From Nocardioides daejeonensis (GTDB lineage Bacteria; Actinomycetota; Actinomycetes; Propionibacteriales; Nocardioidaceae): a stretch of 64,000 nucleotides of DNA. A program made the translations under genes and the position numbers. This document shows, in pieces, positions 8,065-15,456 of the stretch. Numbering within the stretch: position 1 is the stretch's first letter; each line of letters opens with the position of its first letter. Under the pieces are notes generated by a model. It was given only the letters and a program-made list of their open reading frames with translations, did no database searches and was not told the origin of the DNA. Location of the stretch: contig NZ_QHKZ01000006.1 of the NCBI RefSeq assembly GCF_003194585.1, forward strand, positions 1 through 64,000. Direction: 5' to 3'.

Positions 8065-8778
8065 TCAGTGCGCGAGACCGAGCTCCGCCATCCGCGCCGC
8101 GTGACGCTCGGTCAGCCGGCTGAACATCCGCCCGAGCGCGGCCAGGTCCATCCCCGGGCGGTCCACCCCGCCGGCCAGCAGCGCCGAGAGCGCGTCCCGC
8201 TCCGCCGCCACGCCCTGCGCCTGGGTGAGGGCCTCCCCCATCAGCCGGCGACCCCACAGTGCCAACCGTCCCGACACTCGCGGATCGGCTTCGATGGCCG
8301 CGCGCACCTTCTCGACCACGAACGCACTGTGCTGCGTCCGCTCGAGGGAGCTGAGGATCAGCTCCCTGGTGTCGACATCCACGAACGCGGCGATCTCCCG
8401 GTAGAAGTCGCGGGCGAGCCCATCGCCGACGTACGCCTTGATCAGGGACTCGAGCCAGTCCGACGGCGCAGTGTGGCGGTGGAACCGGTCGAGGGGCTCA
8501 CGGAACGGCGTCATCGCCTCGAAGGGGTCAGCGTCCATCTCGACAAGCCGGTCGCGCAGCCGCAGCACATCGGCGAACTCCGCGGTCGCCATGGTCGCCA
8601 GCGCGACCTTGTCCTCCAGGCTGGGCGCCATCCGGGAGTCCTCGGCAAGCCGCTCGAAGGCCGACAGCTCGCCGTAGGCGATGACCGCAAGCAGATCGAC
8701 GACCGCCGCTCGGTACCCCGGATCGGAGAACGCGATGGACGTCGTGGCGGGCACCTCACCGGATGACGATTCAGTCAT
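8065..8778 (-). CDS. Ferritin-like domain protein (Rv3210c-like)
   Basis: A 237-residue all-alpha protein of the ferritin-like/MiaE-like class. Regions AYGELSAFERLAED, ATAEFADVLRLRDRL and ERTQHSAFVVEKV carry Glu/His residues spaced as in di-iron four-helix bundles, though I cannot confirm a complete metal site. A TACCCT box (8790-8785) lies 6 nt before the ATG with no Shine-Dalgarno, so the mRNA is probably leaderless. It is divergent from the DEAD-box helicase, as is Rv3210c from rhlE in M. tuberculosis (from memory). Biochemical role unknown. Confidence 0.85.
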   Translation of the reverse strand: MTESSSGEVPATTSIAFSDPGYRAAVVDLLAVIAYGELSAFERLAEDSRMAPSLEDKVALATMATAEFADVLRLRDRLVEMDADPFEAMTPFREPLDRFHRHTAPSDWLESLIKAYVGDGLARDFYREIAAFVDVDTRELILSSLERTQHSAFVVEKVRAAIEADPRVSGRLALWGRRLMGEALTQAQGVAAERDALSALLAGGVDRPGMDLAALGRMFSRLTERHAARMAELGLAH

Positions 8779-8784
8779 GGATGC

Positions 8785-8800
8785 AGGGTACCGATAGGCT
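8785..8800. promoter_or_regulatory. Back-to-back -10 boxes of divergent promoters
   Basis: TACCCT on the minus strand (8790-8785) and TAGGCT on the plus strand (8795-8800) are separated by only 4 bp. Each lies 6 nt from a start codon on its own strand (ATG 8778; GTG 8807). Polymerase could not occupy both at once, so the two directions should compete. Confidence 0.5.
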
Positions 8801-8806
8801 CGGGGT

Positions 8807-8935
8807 GTGCGTGCCACGTGGTGGCACCCCCCGGCGACGCCCTGCGTCACATCGCGGCCGACGCCGGCGCATGTGCGCGGTCGCCCGTTGAGTCGGCCGC
8901 CAGACCTACTCAAGGAAGCGAACTTCATACCGTGA
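8807..8935 (+). CDS. Possible leader ORF overlapping the helicase start
   Basis: A 42-codon frame starting GTG 6 nt after a TAGGCT box and ending in a TGA that overlaps the helicase GTG start by 4 nt (GTGA). It has no internal stop. The product is basic and proline-rich (about eight Pro in its first 35 residues) with one Cys and two adjacent Trp. It is not a recognised family. The leaderless geometry and the exact overlap are the only evidence, so it could be a non-functional 5' leader. Confidence 0.35.
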   Translation: MRATWWHPPATPCVTSRPTPAHVRGRPLSRPPDLLKEANFIP

Positions 8936-10401
8936 CCACCTTCAGAGAGCTCGGGGTGCTCCCCGAGATCGCCGATGCGCTGGAACGCGCCGGCATCACC
9001 ACTCCGTTCCCGATCCAGGAGATGACCCTGTCGGTCGCGCTGATGGGCACCGACCTGATCGGCCAGGCCCGCACCGGCACCGGCAAGACCCTGGCGTTCG
9101 GCATCCCGGTCCTCCAGCGCACCGTCGTCCAGCACGACCCCGACTACGTCGAGCTCGCCCAGGGCAAGCCCCAGGCACTCGTCGTCGCCCCGACGCGCGA
9201 GCTCGCTCTCCAGGTCTCCTCCGACCTGGAGCTGGCCGGCAAAGACCGCGGCGTACGCGTCCTCACCGTCTACGGCGGCGTCGGCTACGAGCCGCAGCTC
9301 GAGGCACTGGAGACCGGTGTCGACGTGGTCGTCGGCACGCCGGGCCGGTTGATCGACCTCGCCCAGCGCAAGGCGCTCGACCTCAGCCACGTGAAGAGCG
9401 TCGTACTGGACGAGGCCGACGAGATGCTCGACCTGGGCTTCCTCCCCGACGTGGAGAAGCTCCTGTCGAAGACCCCCGAGACCCGGCAGACGATGCTCTT
9501 CTCGGCCACCATGCCGGCCGCGATCATCGCGCTGGCCCGCAGCCACATGCGGCACCCGATGAACATCCGCGCCGAGTCGCAGGACGAGAACCAGACCGTC
9601 CCGGCCACCGCCCAGTTCATCTACCAGGCCCACGACCTCGACAAGCCGGAGATCATCGGCCGGGTCCTGCAGGCCGACGACGCGGAGAAGATCATCGTCT
9701 TCACCCGCACCAAGCGTCAGGCGCAGCGGGTCGCCGACGATCTCGCCGAGCGCGGGTTCAAGGCTGCCCCCCTGCACGGCGACATGGCTCAGGTCGCACG
9801 CGAGAAGGCCCTGAGCCGGTTCCGCGAGGACAAGCTGCGCGTGCTGGTCGCCACCGACGTCGCAGCCCGGGGCATCGACGTGGCGGGGGTCTCCCACGTC
9901 ATCAACTACACGTGCCCCGAGGATGACAAGACCTACGTGCACCGCATCGGCCGGACCGGTCGCGCCGGCGCGACCGGTGTCGCGATCACCTTCGTCGACT
10001 GGGCGGACGTGACGCGCTGGAAGGTCATCAACAAGGCGCTCGACCTGCCCTTCGACGAGCCGCAGGAGACCTACTCGACCTCTGAGCACCTCTTCACCGA
10101 CATCGGCATCGCCCCCGGCACGAAGGGCCGGATCGCTGCCCCGGCCGCACCCCAGGAGCGCGAGCCCCGGGAGCGCAAGGAGCGTCCGAAGCGGGAGCGG
10201 AGTCGCACCCGCACGCGCTCGGGTCGTCCCGTCGACGACCACGCCCCGACCGCCACCCCCGCGAGCGGACCGGAGAGCTCCACCGAGGACGCCGAGGGTG
10301 CCGCTGCCGACGCTCCGAAGCGCCGGCGCCGCCGTCGTCGCAAGCCTGCCGGCGCTGCCGAGGCCGGTGGCGCGCCGGAGGCCGTCACTGCCGACGCCTG
10401 A
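8932..10401 (+). CDS. rhlE: DEAD-box RNA helicase (RhlE-like)
   Basis: A 489-residue ATP-dependent RNA helicase. Motifs run in order: Q-motif region PFPIQEMT, ARTGTGKT (I), PTRELA (Ia), TPGRLID (Ib), DEAD (II), SAT (III), IIVFTRTKRQA (IV), ATDVAARGID (V), HRIGRTGR (VI). A low-complexity Arg/Ala/Glu-rich tail follows from about residue 395, likely for RNA contact. The GTG at 8932 is chosen because the helicase fold begins at once. AAGGAAG lies 13 nt upstream, rather far, so coupling to the upstream ORF is possible. Role: RNA remodelling or decay in the cytoplasm. Confidence 0.93.
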   Translation: MTTFRELGVLPEIADALERAGITTPFPIQEMTLSVALMGTDLIGQARTGTGKTLAFGIPVLQRTVVQHDPDYVELAQGKPQALVVAPTRELALQVSSDLELAGKDRGVRVLTVYGGVGYEPQLEALETGVDVVVGTPGRLIDLAQRKALDLSHVKSVVLDEADEMLDLGFLPDVEKLLSKTPETRQTMLFSATMPAAIIALARSHMRHPMNIRAESQDENQTVPATAQFIYQAHDLDKPEIIGRVLQADDAEKIIVFTRTKRQAQRVADDLAERGFKAAPLHGDMAQVAREKALSRFREDKLRVLVATDVAARGIDVAGVSHVINYTCPEDDKTYVHRIGRTGRAGATGVAITFVDWADVTRWKVINKALDLPFDEPQETYSTSEHLFTDIGIAPGTKGRIAAPAAPQEREPRERKERPKRERSRTRTRSGRPVDDHAPTATPASGPESSTEDAEGAAADAPKRRRRRRRKPAGAAEAGGAPEAVTADA

Positions 10402-10425
10402 GGCTCAGCCGAGGCTCTGAGCGAT

Positions 10426-10480
10426 AGTCCCTGATGCTCTGCAGGTGAAAGTCGACTTTCACCTGCAGACGTCAGGGACT
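10426..10480. repeat. 55-bp near-perfect palindrome
   Basis: A 30-bp perfect palindrome (10439-10468, half-site CTGCAGGTGAAAGTC) is flanked by the inverted pair AGTCCCTGA (10426-10434) and TCAGGGACT (10472-10480). It lies between the convergent rhlE and L,D-transpeptidase genes. It may act as a bidirectional terminator. It is longer and more symmetric than the other terminators here, has no T-tract, and could instead be a repetitive extragenic palindrome. Confidence 0.85.
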
Positions 10481-10494
10481 GTCCCGTTGTGGGG

Positions 10495-11121
10495 TCAGGG
10501 GACGACGACGACGGTGGTGCCGAGAGGAGCGAAGTCCCAGAGGGCGACAGCGTCCTCGGGACTCTGCCGGATGCAGCCGTGGGACTGCGGGGTGCCGAGC
10601 TCTGCCTCCGTCTGCAGGGGGCGGCCGCCGCTGACCGGGATGTCGTGGAAGCCGATGGCCGCCCGGGCCCCGCGGGTGAAGCGCACGAAGTGCCGCATCG
10701 TGCCCGAGTCGTCAATGCCCCAGGCCTGTTCGGAGCGCGAGTAGACCGCATACGTACCGGGCTGCAGATTGTCGGTGAGGCTCCCGGAGACCAGGTAGGT
10801 GCGCTCGACGCGGTCGCCCTCGCCGACCAGCCACACCCGCTGGCTCTCCTCACTGAAGACGACCCGTCGTCCTTCGCCGGAGTCCTCAGGCAGGGCATCG
10901 GTGGGCAACGGCTCCAGCACCGTCACCGGCGCCCGCGCGCTGCCCTGGGTGCGGGCGGGCACATCCGCCGGCGCAGGAGCCGTGATCGCCGCCGTCACCG
11001 GCGGGGTCGCCTGCGGCGGGACCAGCCCCACGCCGGCACCCACGACCGCCCCCGTGACCAGGACGGAGGCGACCCCGATCCAGAGCCGGGAACGACCTCG
11101 AGCAGCACGGTGTCGAGCCAT
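10495..11121 (-). CDS. L,D-transpeptidase (YkuD domain)
   Basis: A 208-residue membrane-anchored protein. Basic MARHRAARGR precedes one helix (about residues 13-33), then a Pro/Ala linker and a C-terminal YkuD domain. The catalytic motif is present as FHDIP followed by SHGCIRQS (Cys nucleophile about residue 183). Family knowledge: the enzyme makes 3-3 cross-links in peptidoglycan or attaches proteins to it, outside the membrane, and is inhibited by carbapenems. It starts 5 nt after parA on the same strand, so the two probably form an operon. It lacks the Ig-like domains of the larger mycobacterial enzymes. Confidence 0.9.
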   Translation of the reverse strand: MARHRAARGRSRLWIGVASVLVTGAVVGAGVGLVPPQATPPVTAAITAPAPADVPARTQGSARAPVTVLEPLPTDALPEDSGEGRRVVFSEESQRVWLVGEGDRVERTYLVSGSLTDNLQPGTYAVYSRSEQAWGIDDSGTMRHFVRFTRGARAAIGFHDIPVSGGRPLQTEAELGTPQSHGCIRQSPEDAVALWDFAPLGTTVVVVP

Positions 11122-11126
11122 CGACC

Positions 11127-11909
11127 TCAGCGACCCTGGGTACGGCGGGCAAGCAGCGCGGTGGCAACCTCGCGGTAGGCCGCCGCTCCCTTGCTGTTGC
11201 GACTCATGGCCAAGATGGAGCGGCCCGCGGCCGGCGCTTCGGCGAACTTGATGGTCTTGGGGATCGGCGGCTCGATCACCTGCAGGTCGTAGGTCTCCGA
11301 GATCGTCTCCAGGACCCGGCGGGCATGGTTGGTCCGCCCGTCGAAGAGCGTCGGCAGGACGCCCCAGACCTCGAGCCCGCGGTTGGTGAACCGGCGCACG
11401 TCATGGACGGTGTCGAGCAGCTGTCCGACACCGCGATGCGACAAGGTCTCGCACTGCAGCGGGATCAGCACACCGTCGGCAGCAGTCAGCGCGGCAACCG
11501 TCAGCACGCCGAGTGACGGCGGGCAGTCGAGGAGCACCCAGTCGTAGCTCTCGCCGGCCTCGGCCAACTGCTCGAGGGCGCCGCGGATCACGTGCTCGCG
11601 GCCGGTCCGGGTAAGCAGATCCGCCTCGGCCCGAGCCAGCTCGATCGTCGCCGACAGCAGGTCGACCCCGTCATCGGTCGTGACGATGACCTCGCGTGGG
11701 TCCAGCCCCTTGGTCAGCACGTGATGGACCGAGAGCTCCAGATCCTCGGGGTCGATCCCGAGGGAGAAGGTCAGGCACGCCTGCGGATCCAGGTCGATCA
11801 GCAGCACCCGCTGGCCCAGCTCGGCCAGGGCAGCACCGAGGGAGGCCACGGTGGTGGTCTTCGCGACCCCACCCTTCTGGTTGGCGATCGCCAGCGTTGT
11901 CCCGGTCAT
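11127..11909 (-). CDS. ParA/Soj-family ATPase, orphan
   Basis: A 260-residue ParA-type P-loop ATPase. The deviant Walker A is KGGVAKTT near residue 13, followed by DLDPQACLT (Walker A') and DCPPSLG (Walker B). The ATG at 11909 follows GGGG; a GTG sits one codon earlier. No parB or parS-like cluster is nearby, so it is probably not the chromosome segregation ParA. From memory, Rv3213c of M. tuberculosis holds this position. The downstream partner is an L,D-transpeptidase, which hints at positioning of an envelope process. That is inference. Confidence 0.9.
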   Translation of the reverse strand: MTGTTLAIANQKGGVAKTTTVASLGAALAELGQRVLLIDLDPQACLTFSLGIDPEDLELSVHHVLTKGLDPREVIVTTDDGVDLLSATIELARAEADLLTRTGREHVIRGALEQLAEAGESYDWVLLDCPPSLGVLTVAALTAADGVLIPLQCETLSHRGVGQLLDTVHDVRRFTNRGLEVWGVLPTLFDGRTNHARRVLETISETYDLQVIEPPIPKTIKFAEAPAAGRSILAMSRNSKGAAAYREVATALLARRTQGR

Positions 11910-12034
11910 CACGCCCCATCATGCCCGACTCGACCACGTTTCGACCATGTGGCCTGCGGCTTGGGACTCCTCGACGGTCCCTACGCCGACACCCCCATTT
12001 GCACATCGCCGTGACCCCGCTGAATGCTGATGGC

Positions 12035-12811
12035 ATGACCACCTCACTCCACCCCGGCACCGCACTGGTGACCGGCGCCACCGCCGGGATCGGCCACGAG
12101 TTCGCCCTGCAGCTGGCGCGTGGCGGCCACGACCTCGTCCTCGTAGCCCGCGACCAGGACCGTCTGGAGCGCGTCGCAGCAGAGTTGCGCGAGCGACACG
12201 GTGTCGCCGTGGAGGTGCTCGCGGCCGATCTGGTCGACCGCGAGCAGCTGACTCGCGTGGCCGACCGCCTCCGCGACGCCGAGCACCCGGTCGACCTGCT
12301 GGTGAACAACGCCGGCTTCGGCCTCAAGCAGCGCTTCCTCGACAACGACATCGAGGCCGAGCAGCAGATGCACGACATCCTGGTCACGGCCGTGCTCCGC
12401 CTCTCGCACGCCGCGCTCGGCGCCATGGTCCAGCGAGGCCGCGGCAGCATCGTCAACGTCTCGAGCGTGGCCGCCTTCCTCCCCCGTGGCACCTACAGCG
12501 CCGCCAAGGCGTGGGTGAACAGCTTCAGCGAGTGGGCGCACAACGAGTACGCCGCTGACGGCGTCCAGGTGATGGCTCTGTGCCCCGGGTTCGTGAAGAC
12601 CGAGTTCCACGCGCGGATGGAGGTGAGCCGCGACTCGGCCCCGGGCTTCCTGTGGCTGGAGGCCGAGCAGCTCGTGAGCGAGGCGCTGAGCGACCTCGAA
12701 CGCGGCCGCGCCCTCTCGGTGCCCAGCAAGCGCTACAAGGCGATCGTCACCGCCACACGCGCCGTCCCGCGCGGACTGCTGCAGCGCGCACAGTCCCTCG
12801 GCAGGCGGTAG
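12035..12811 (+). CDS. Short-chain dehydrogenase/reductase
   Basis: A 258-residue classical SDR. The cofactor loop is TGATAGIG near residue 12, with NNAG in strand 4. The catalytic Ser lies in NVSSVAAF, with Tyr and Lys in YSAAK. Arg in LVARDQDRLE after strand 2 suggests NADP(H). The substrate cannot be inferred; the sequence resembles the DltE/short-chain type found widely in actinobacteria. The ATG at 12035 is at the start of the fold. No clear Shine-Dalgarno is visible. It converges with the MarC gene 30 nt away. Confidence 0.9.
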   Translation: MTTSLHPGTALVTGATAGIGHEFALQLARGGHDLVLVARDQDRLERVAAELRERHGVAVEVLAADLVDREQLTRVADRLRDAEHPVDLLVNNAGFGLKQRFLDNDIEAEQQMHDILVTAVLRLSHAALGAMVQRGRGSIVNVSSVAAFLPRGTYSAAKAWVNSFSEWAHNEYAADGVQVMALCPGFVKTEFHARMEVSRDSAPGFLWLEAEQLVSEALSDLERGRALSVPSKRYKAIVTATRAVPRGLLQRAQSLGRR

Positions 12812-12841
12812 GGACCGCCGGCCCCTCGCCCACGAGCCTTC

Positions 12842-13459
12842 TCAACCCTCGCCGGAGATGAACGCGCGGACGGCGTCGGCGACCATCTGCACCGCGATCG
12901 CGGAGAGCAGTAGGCCGGCGATCCGGGTGATCAGCATGACGCCACCGTCGCGGATGAGCTTCAGGATGCGCAGTGAGAACCGCATCGTCAGCCACAGCAC
13001 GACGTGGACGGCGACGATGCCGATCACCAGAGCGGAGACCGACGCGAAGTCATCGGCACGCTGGACGAACAGCATGGTCGCGACGATCGCCCCCGGCCCG
13101 GCCAGCAGCGGTGTGCCCAGCGGCACCAGCGCCACGTTGGTCTCACCGGCCCCCACCGGATCCTTGTCGTAGCCCATCAGGAGCTCGAGCGCCACCAAGA
13201 GCAGTAGCAGCCCGCCGGCAGCCTGTAGCGCCGGGATCGAGATGTGCATGTAGCGCAGGATCCCGTGGCCGAAGAGGGCGAAGAGGGTGATCACCAGGAA
13301 GGAGACGACCACCGCCTGCCAGGCGGCACGCTTGACGGTCGCAGGCGCACGCCCCGCCGTCAGGGAGAGGAAGACCGGGATGGTGCCGGGCGGGTCCATG
13401 ATGACGAAGAGCGTCACGAAGACCTCGGTCAGCATGACCACGTTGATCACAGCGTCCAC
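12842..13459 (-). CDS. MarC-family integral membrane protein
   Basis: A 205-residue protein with six probable membrane helices and the conserved family stretches FVIMDPPGTIPVFLSLT and PLGTPLLAGPGAIVATM. MarC proteins were named from the mar locus, but their role is unknown and a drug-export function is not supported. The GTG at 13459 follows GGAGGAG by 5 nt and overlaps the end of the PHP gene by 13 nt. A GTG at 13450 would overlap by 4 nt but has poorer spacing. Confidence 0.9.
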   Translation of the reverse strand: MDAVINVVMLTEVFVTLFVIMDPPGTIPVFLSLTAGRAPATVKRAAWQAVVVSFLVITLFALFGHGILRYMHISIPALQAAGGLLLLLVALELLMGYDKDPVGAGETNVALVPLGTPLLAGPGAIVATMLFVQRADDFASVSALVIGIVAVHVVLWLTMRFSLRILKLIRDGGVMLITRIAGLLLSAIAVQMVADAVRAFISGEG

Positions 13460-14340
13460 GCGTACTCCTCCTGCACCGGCCGCCCGGTCGCCCTCCGGGC
13501 CGCGGCGGCCCGCTCCATCAGTCGCTCGAACTCTGTTGGTGCCGTGGTGTTGCACCCGAGGCCGTGACCCTCCTTGCCGGCTCCGTGGTGGTCGCTGGAG
13601 CCGGTGATCACCAGGCCCAGGTCACCGGCGATCCCGCGCAGGGTGCGGCGTACGTCGGGGGTGTGGTCCTCGTGGTCGACCTCGATCCCGGCCAGACCGG
13701 CCTCGGCAAGCGCCGCGATCCGCTCCGCCGTCAGGTACGGCGTCCGGGTCCGTCCCCACGGGTGGGCCACGACCGTGACTCCACCGGCATCGCGCACCAC
13801 GCCGATCATGGTGGTCAGATCCGCTGCGTACCGGCGCACATATCCCGGCCGGCCGGCGGAGAGCCACCGGTCGAAGGCCTCGCTCCGGTCCGCGACCACC
13901 CCGCGCGCGACCAGGGCATCCGCCACGTGGGGCCGTCCGAGCGCGGCCGGCACCCCGGCAACGGCGGCGAGCACGTCGTCGATCTCGATCTCGACCCCCT
14001 CCGCCTGGAGCTTGGCGATGGTGGCGGGCAGGCGCGCATTGCGGCCCTCGAGGACAGCCGCAAGCTCAGCAGCCAACGCCGGGTGCCGTGGATCGGGCAG
14101 GTAGGCGAGCAGATGCACCCCGTGCCCGTCGAGCTCGGTGCTGATCTCCATCCCGGGCACCACCCGGATGCCGACCTCGGCGGCGGTGGCGACAGCCTCG
14201 GCCCAGCCCGCGGCCGTGTCGTGATCGGTCAGTGCCATCACGTCGAGGCCCGCATCGGCGGCTGCTCGGACGAGCCCGGCCGGAGGCTGAGTACCGTCGC
14301 TCACGTCGGAATGCGTGTGCAGATCGATCCTCACCCGCAA
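13447..14340 (-). CDS. PHP-domain phosphoesterase (RNase AM/YciV-like)
   Basis: A 297-residue PHP-superfamily metal hydrolase. The metal ligands are in HTHSDVSDG near residue 8, TDHDTAAG near residue 39, GMEIS, HPWGR and a late SSDHH. The closest recognised group is the YciV/TrpH family, whose characterised members hydrolyse short RNAs or 3',5'-bisphosphate nucleotides. Which activity applies is not clear. The TTG at 14340 has GGAGG 9 nt upstream; a GTG two codons later is possible. It lies between DUF5302 and marC in one operon. Confidence 0.88.
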   Translation of the reverse strand: MRVRIDLHTHSDVSDGTQPPAGLVRAAADAGLDVMALTDHDTAAGWAEAVATAAEVGIRVVPGMEISTELDGHGVHLLAYLPDPRHPALAAELAAVLEGRNARLPATIAKLQAEGVEIEIDDVLAAVAGVPAALGRPHVADALVARGVVADRSEAFDRWLSAGRPGYVRRYAADLTTMIGVVRDAGGVTVVAHPWGRTRTPYLTAERIAALAEAGLAGIEVDHEDHTPDVRRTLRGIAGDLGLVITGSSDHHGAGKEGHGLGCNTTAPTEFERLMERAAAARRATGRPVQEEYAWTL

Positions 14341-14386
14341 AGATTACGGCCTCCGGCCGGGAGACAGAAACTCTTGCGGCCCCTCC

Positions 14387-14569
14387 TCAGGAGCCGCCGC
14401 CACCTGCCTTGCGGCGATGCATCCGGGGACCACCGCCGGAGACCTCGGAGCCGTGCGCCTTCTCCCGCGCCGGACCGTCCTTGTGCACCCCCTGCTCGTG
14501 ATCGTTCTTGCGTTCGAGCGCCTCGCGCATCTTGGCCTTGAGATCCTCGTTGTTGCCGGGGCCGGTCAC
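14387..14569 (-). CDS. DUF5302 small protein
   Basis: A 60-residue charged protein with the DUF5302 pattern: an amphipathic LKAKMREALERKN segment, a His/Gly-rich middle and a basic end (MHRRKAGGGGS). The GTG at 14569 follows AAGGGAGC by 5-6 nt, a good site. Longer in-frame extensions upstream lack a start signal. It is probably cotranscribed with the PHP and MarC genes. Function unknown; members are common in actinobacteria and likely intrinsically disordered. Confidence 0.82.
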   Translation of the reverse strand: MTGPGNNEDLKAKMREALERKNDHEQGVHKDGPAREKAHGSEVSGGGPRMHRRKAGGGGS

Positions 14570-14702
14570 GGCATGCTCCCTTCGACGACGGGTTGTCCCT
14601 CCCACCATGGCATCGCTGCCACACCGGTGCCAACCGAATTCACCGCGTGCAGCCGCCGAGGCGGGGTGCCCCTGGGAGCCGGGCAACAGGTACCTTGCGG
14701 GC

Positions 14703-15356
14703 ATGAACCGTTCTCGCCCGACCGCCGTGCTTCTCGCTGCAGCGCTGACGTGCACCTCACTGCTCGCCGCCTGCGGAGGCGACGACAAGGAGGAGCCGGA
14801 GGCGAAGCCGAGCGAGTCCGTCTCGGTCGAGCCGACGCCGACCGCCGTCACGGAGGAGGCCACCGCGACGCCGACCGAGGTCGAGTTCGGCAAGCCCGCC
14901 AAGGGCGTGCGGATCAAGGGCAACAGCTACGTCTACGTCGTACCGGTCGGCTGGATCGACAACACCGCCGGGGCGCGGGAGGTCAACAGCGAGATCGACA
15001 CCTCGGGCGCCGAAGCCGACGGCGCCGACGGCTTCCGCAACAACGTGACGGTGACCAGCATCGTCGCGACGGGTGGCAACCTCGACGACCTCGAAGCGGA
15101 TCTGACCGTGCAACTCGGCGATGTGGCGAAGAACCTCGAGCAGTTGCCGCGGATCCTGCTCGACGGACGCGAGATGGCGCACCACGAGGGGCTGATGAGG
15201 GCGAAGCCGGTCAACTACCTCCTGGACCAGTACGCCGGGATCGACGACGAGGGCCAGGTCACGGTGATCGCCTTCGCCTACGCCCGCAACGTTCCCGTCA
15301 AGGTGCGCACCCGCACCACCCACTCCATCCTGGCCAGCTGGACCTGGCAGCCCTGA
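14703..15356 (+). CDS. Secreted lipoprotein of unknown function
   Basis: A 217-residue lipoprotein with signal peptide and lipobox LLAAC (Cys24), then a Glu/Thr/Pro-rich linker (about residues 28-60) and a compact C-terminal domain with mixed beta pattern (SYVYVVPVGWID through ILASWTW). The domain resembles small PsbP- or LpqN-like lipoprotein domains in length and composition, but I cannot assign it. TACCTT (14691-14696) lies 6 nt before the ATG and there is no ribosome-binding site, suggesting a leaderless mRNA. A strong bidirectional terminator follows. Confidence 0.85.
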   Translation: MNRSRPTAVLLAAALTCTSLLAACGGDDKEEPEAKPSESVSVEPTPTAVTEEATATPTEVEFGKPAKGVRIKGNSYVYVVPVGWIDNTAGAREVNSEIDTSGAEADGADGFRNNVTVTSIVATGGNLDDLEADLTVQLGDVAKNLEQLPRILLDGREMAHHEGLMRAKPVNYLLDQYAGIDDEGQVTVIAFAYARNVPVKVRTRTTHSILASWTWQP

Positions 15357-15383
15357 CCCGACCGGGCGGCGTACGCCGCGGAG

Positions 15384-15430
15384 CACAGCAACGGGGGTGG
15401 GTCCCGTCGGAACCCACCCCCGTTGCTGTG
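15384..15430. terminator. Bidirectional terminator, 19-bp stem
   Basis: CACAGCAACGGGGGTGGGT (15384-15402) pairs perfectly with 15412-15430 around a 9-nt loop. It lies between the convergent lipoprotein and acyl-CoA dehydrogenase genes and can serve both. No T-tract follows, as is usual in high-GC actinobacteria. Confidence 0.9.
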
Positions 15431-15456
15431 TCGGCGTCCGTGTGGCGCCGTGGGCG

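Noticed and set aside
11127-11909. Chromosome-partitioning parABS locus
   Set aside because: No parB gene or parS-like palindrome cluster is nearby, and the genes found near the replication origin are absent.
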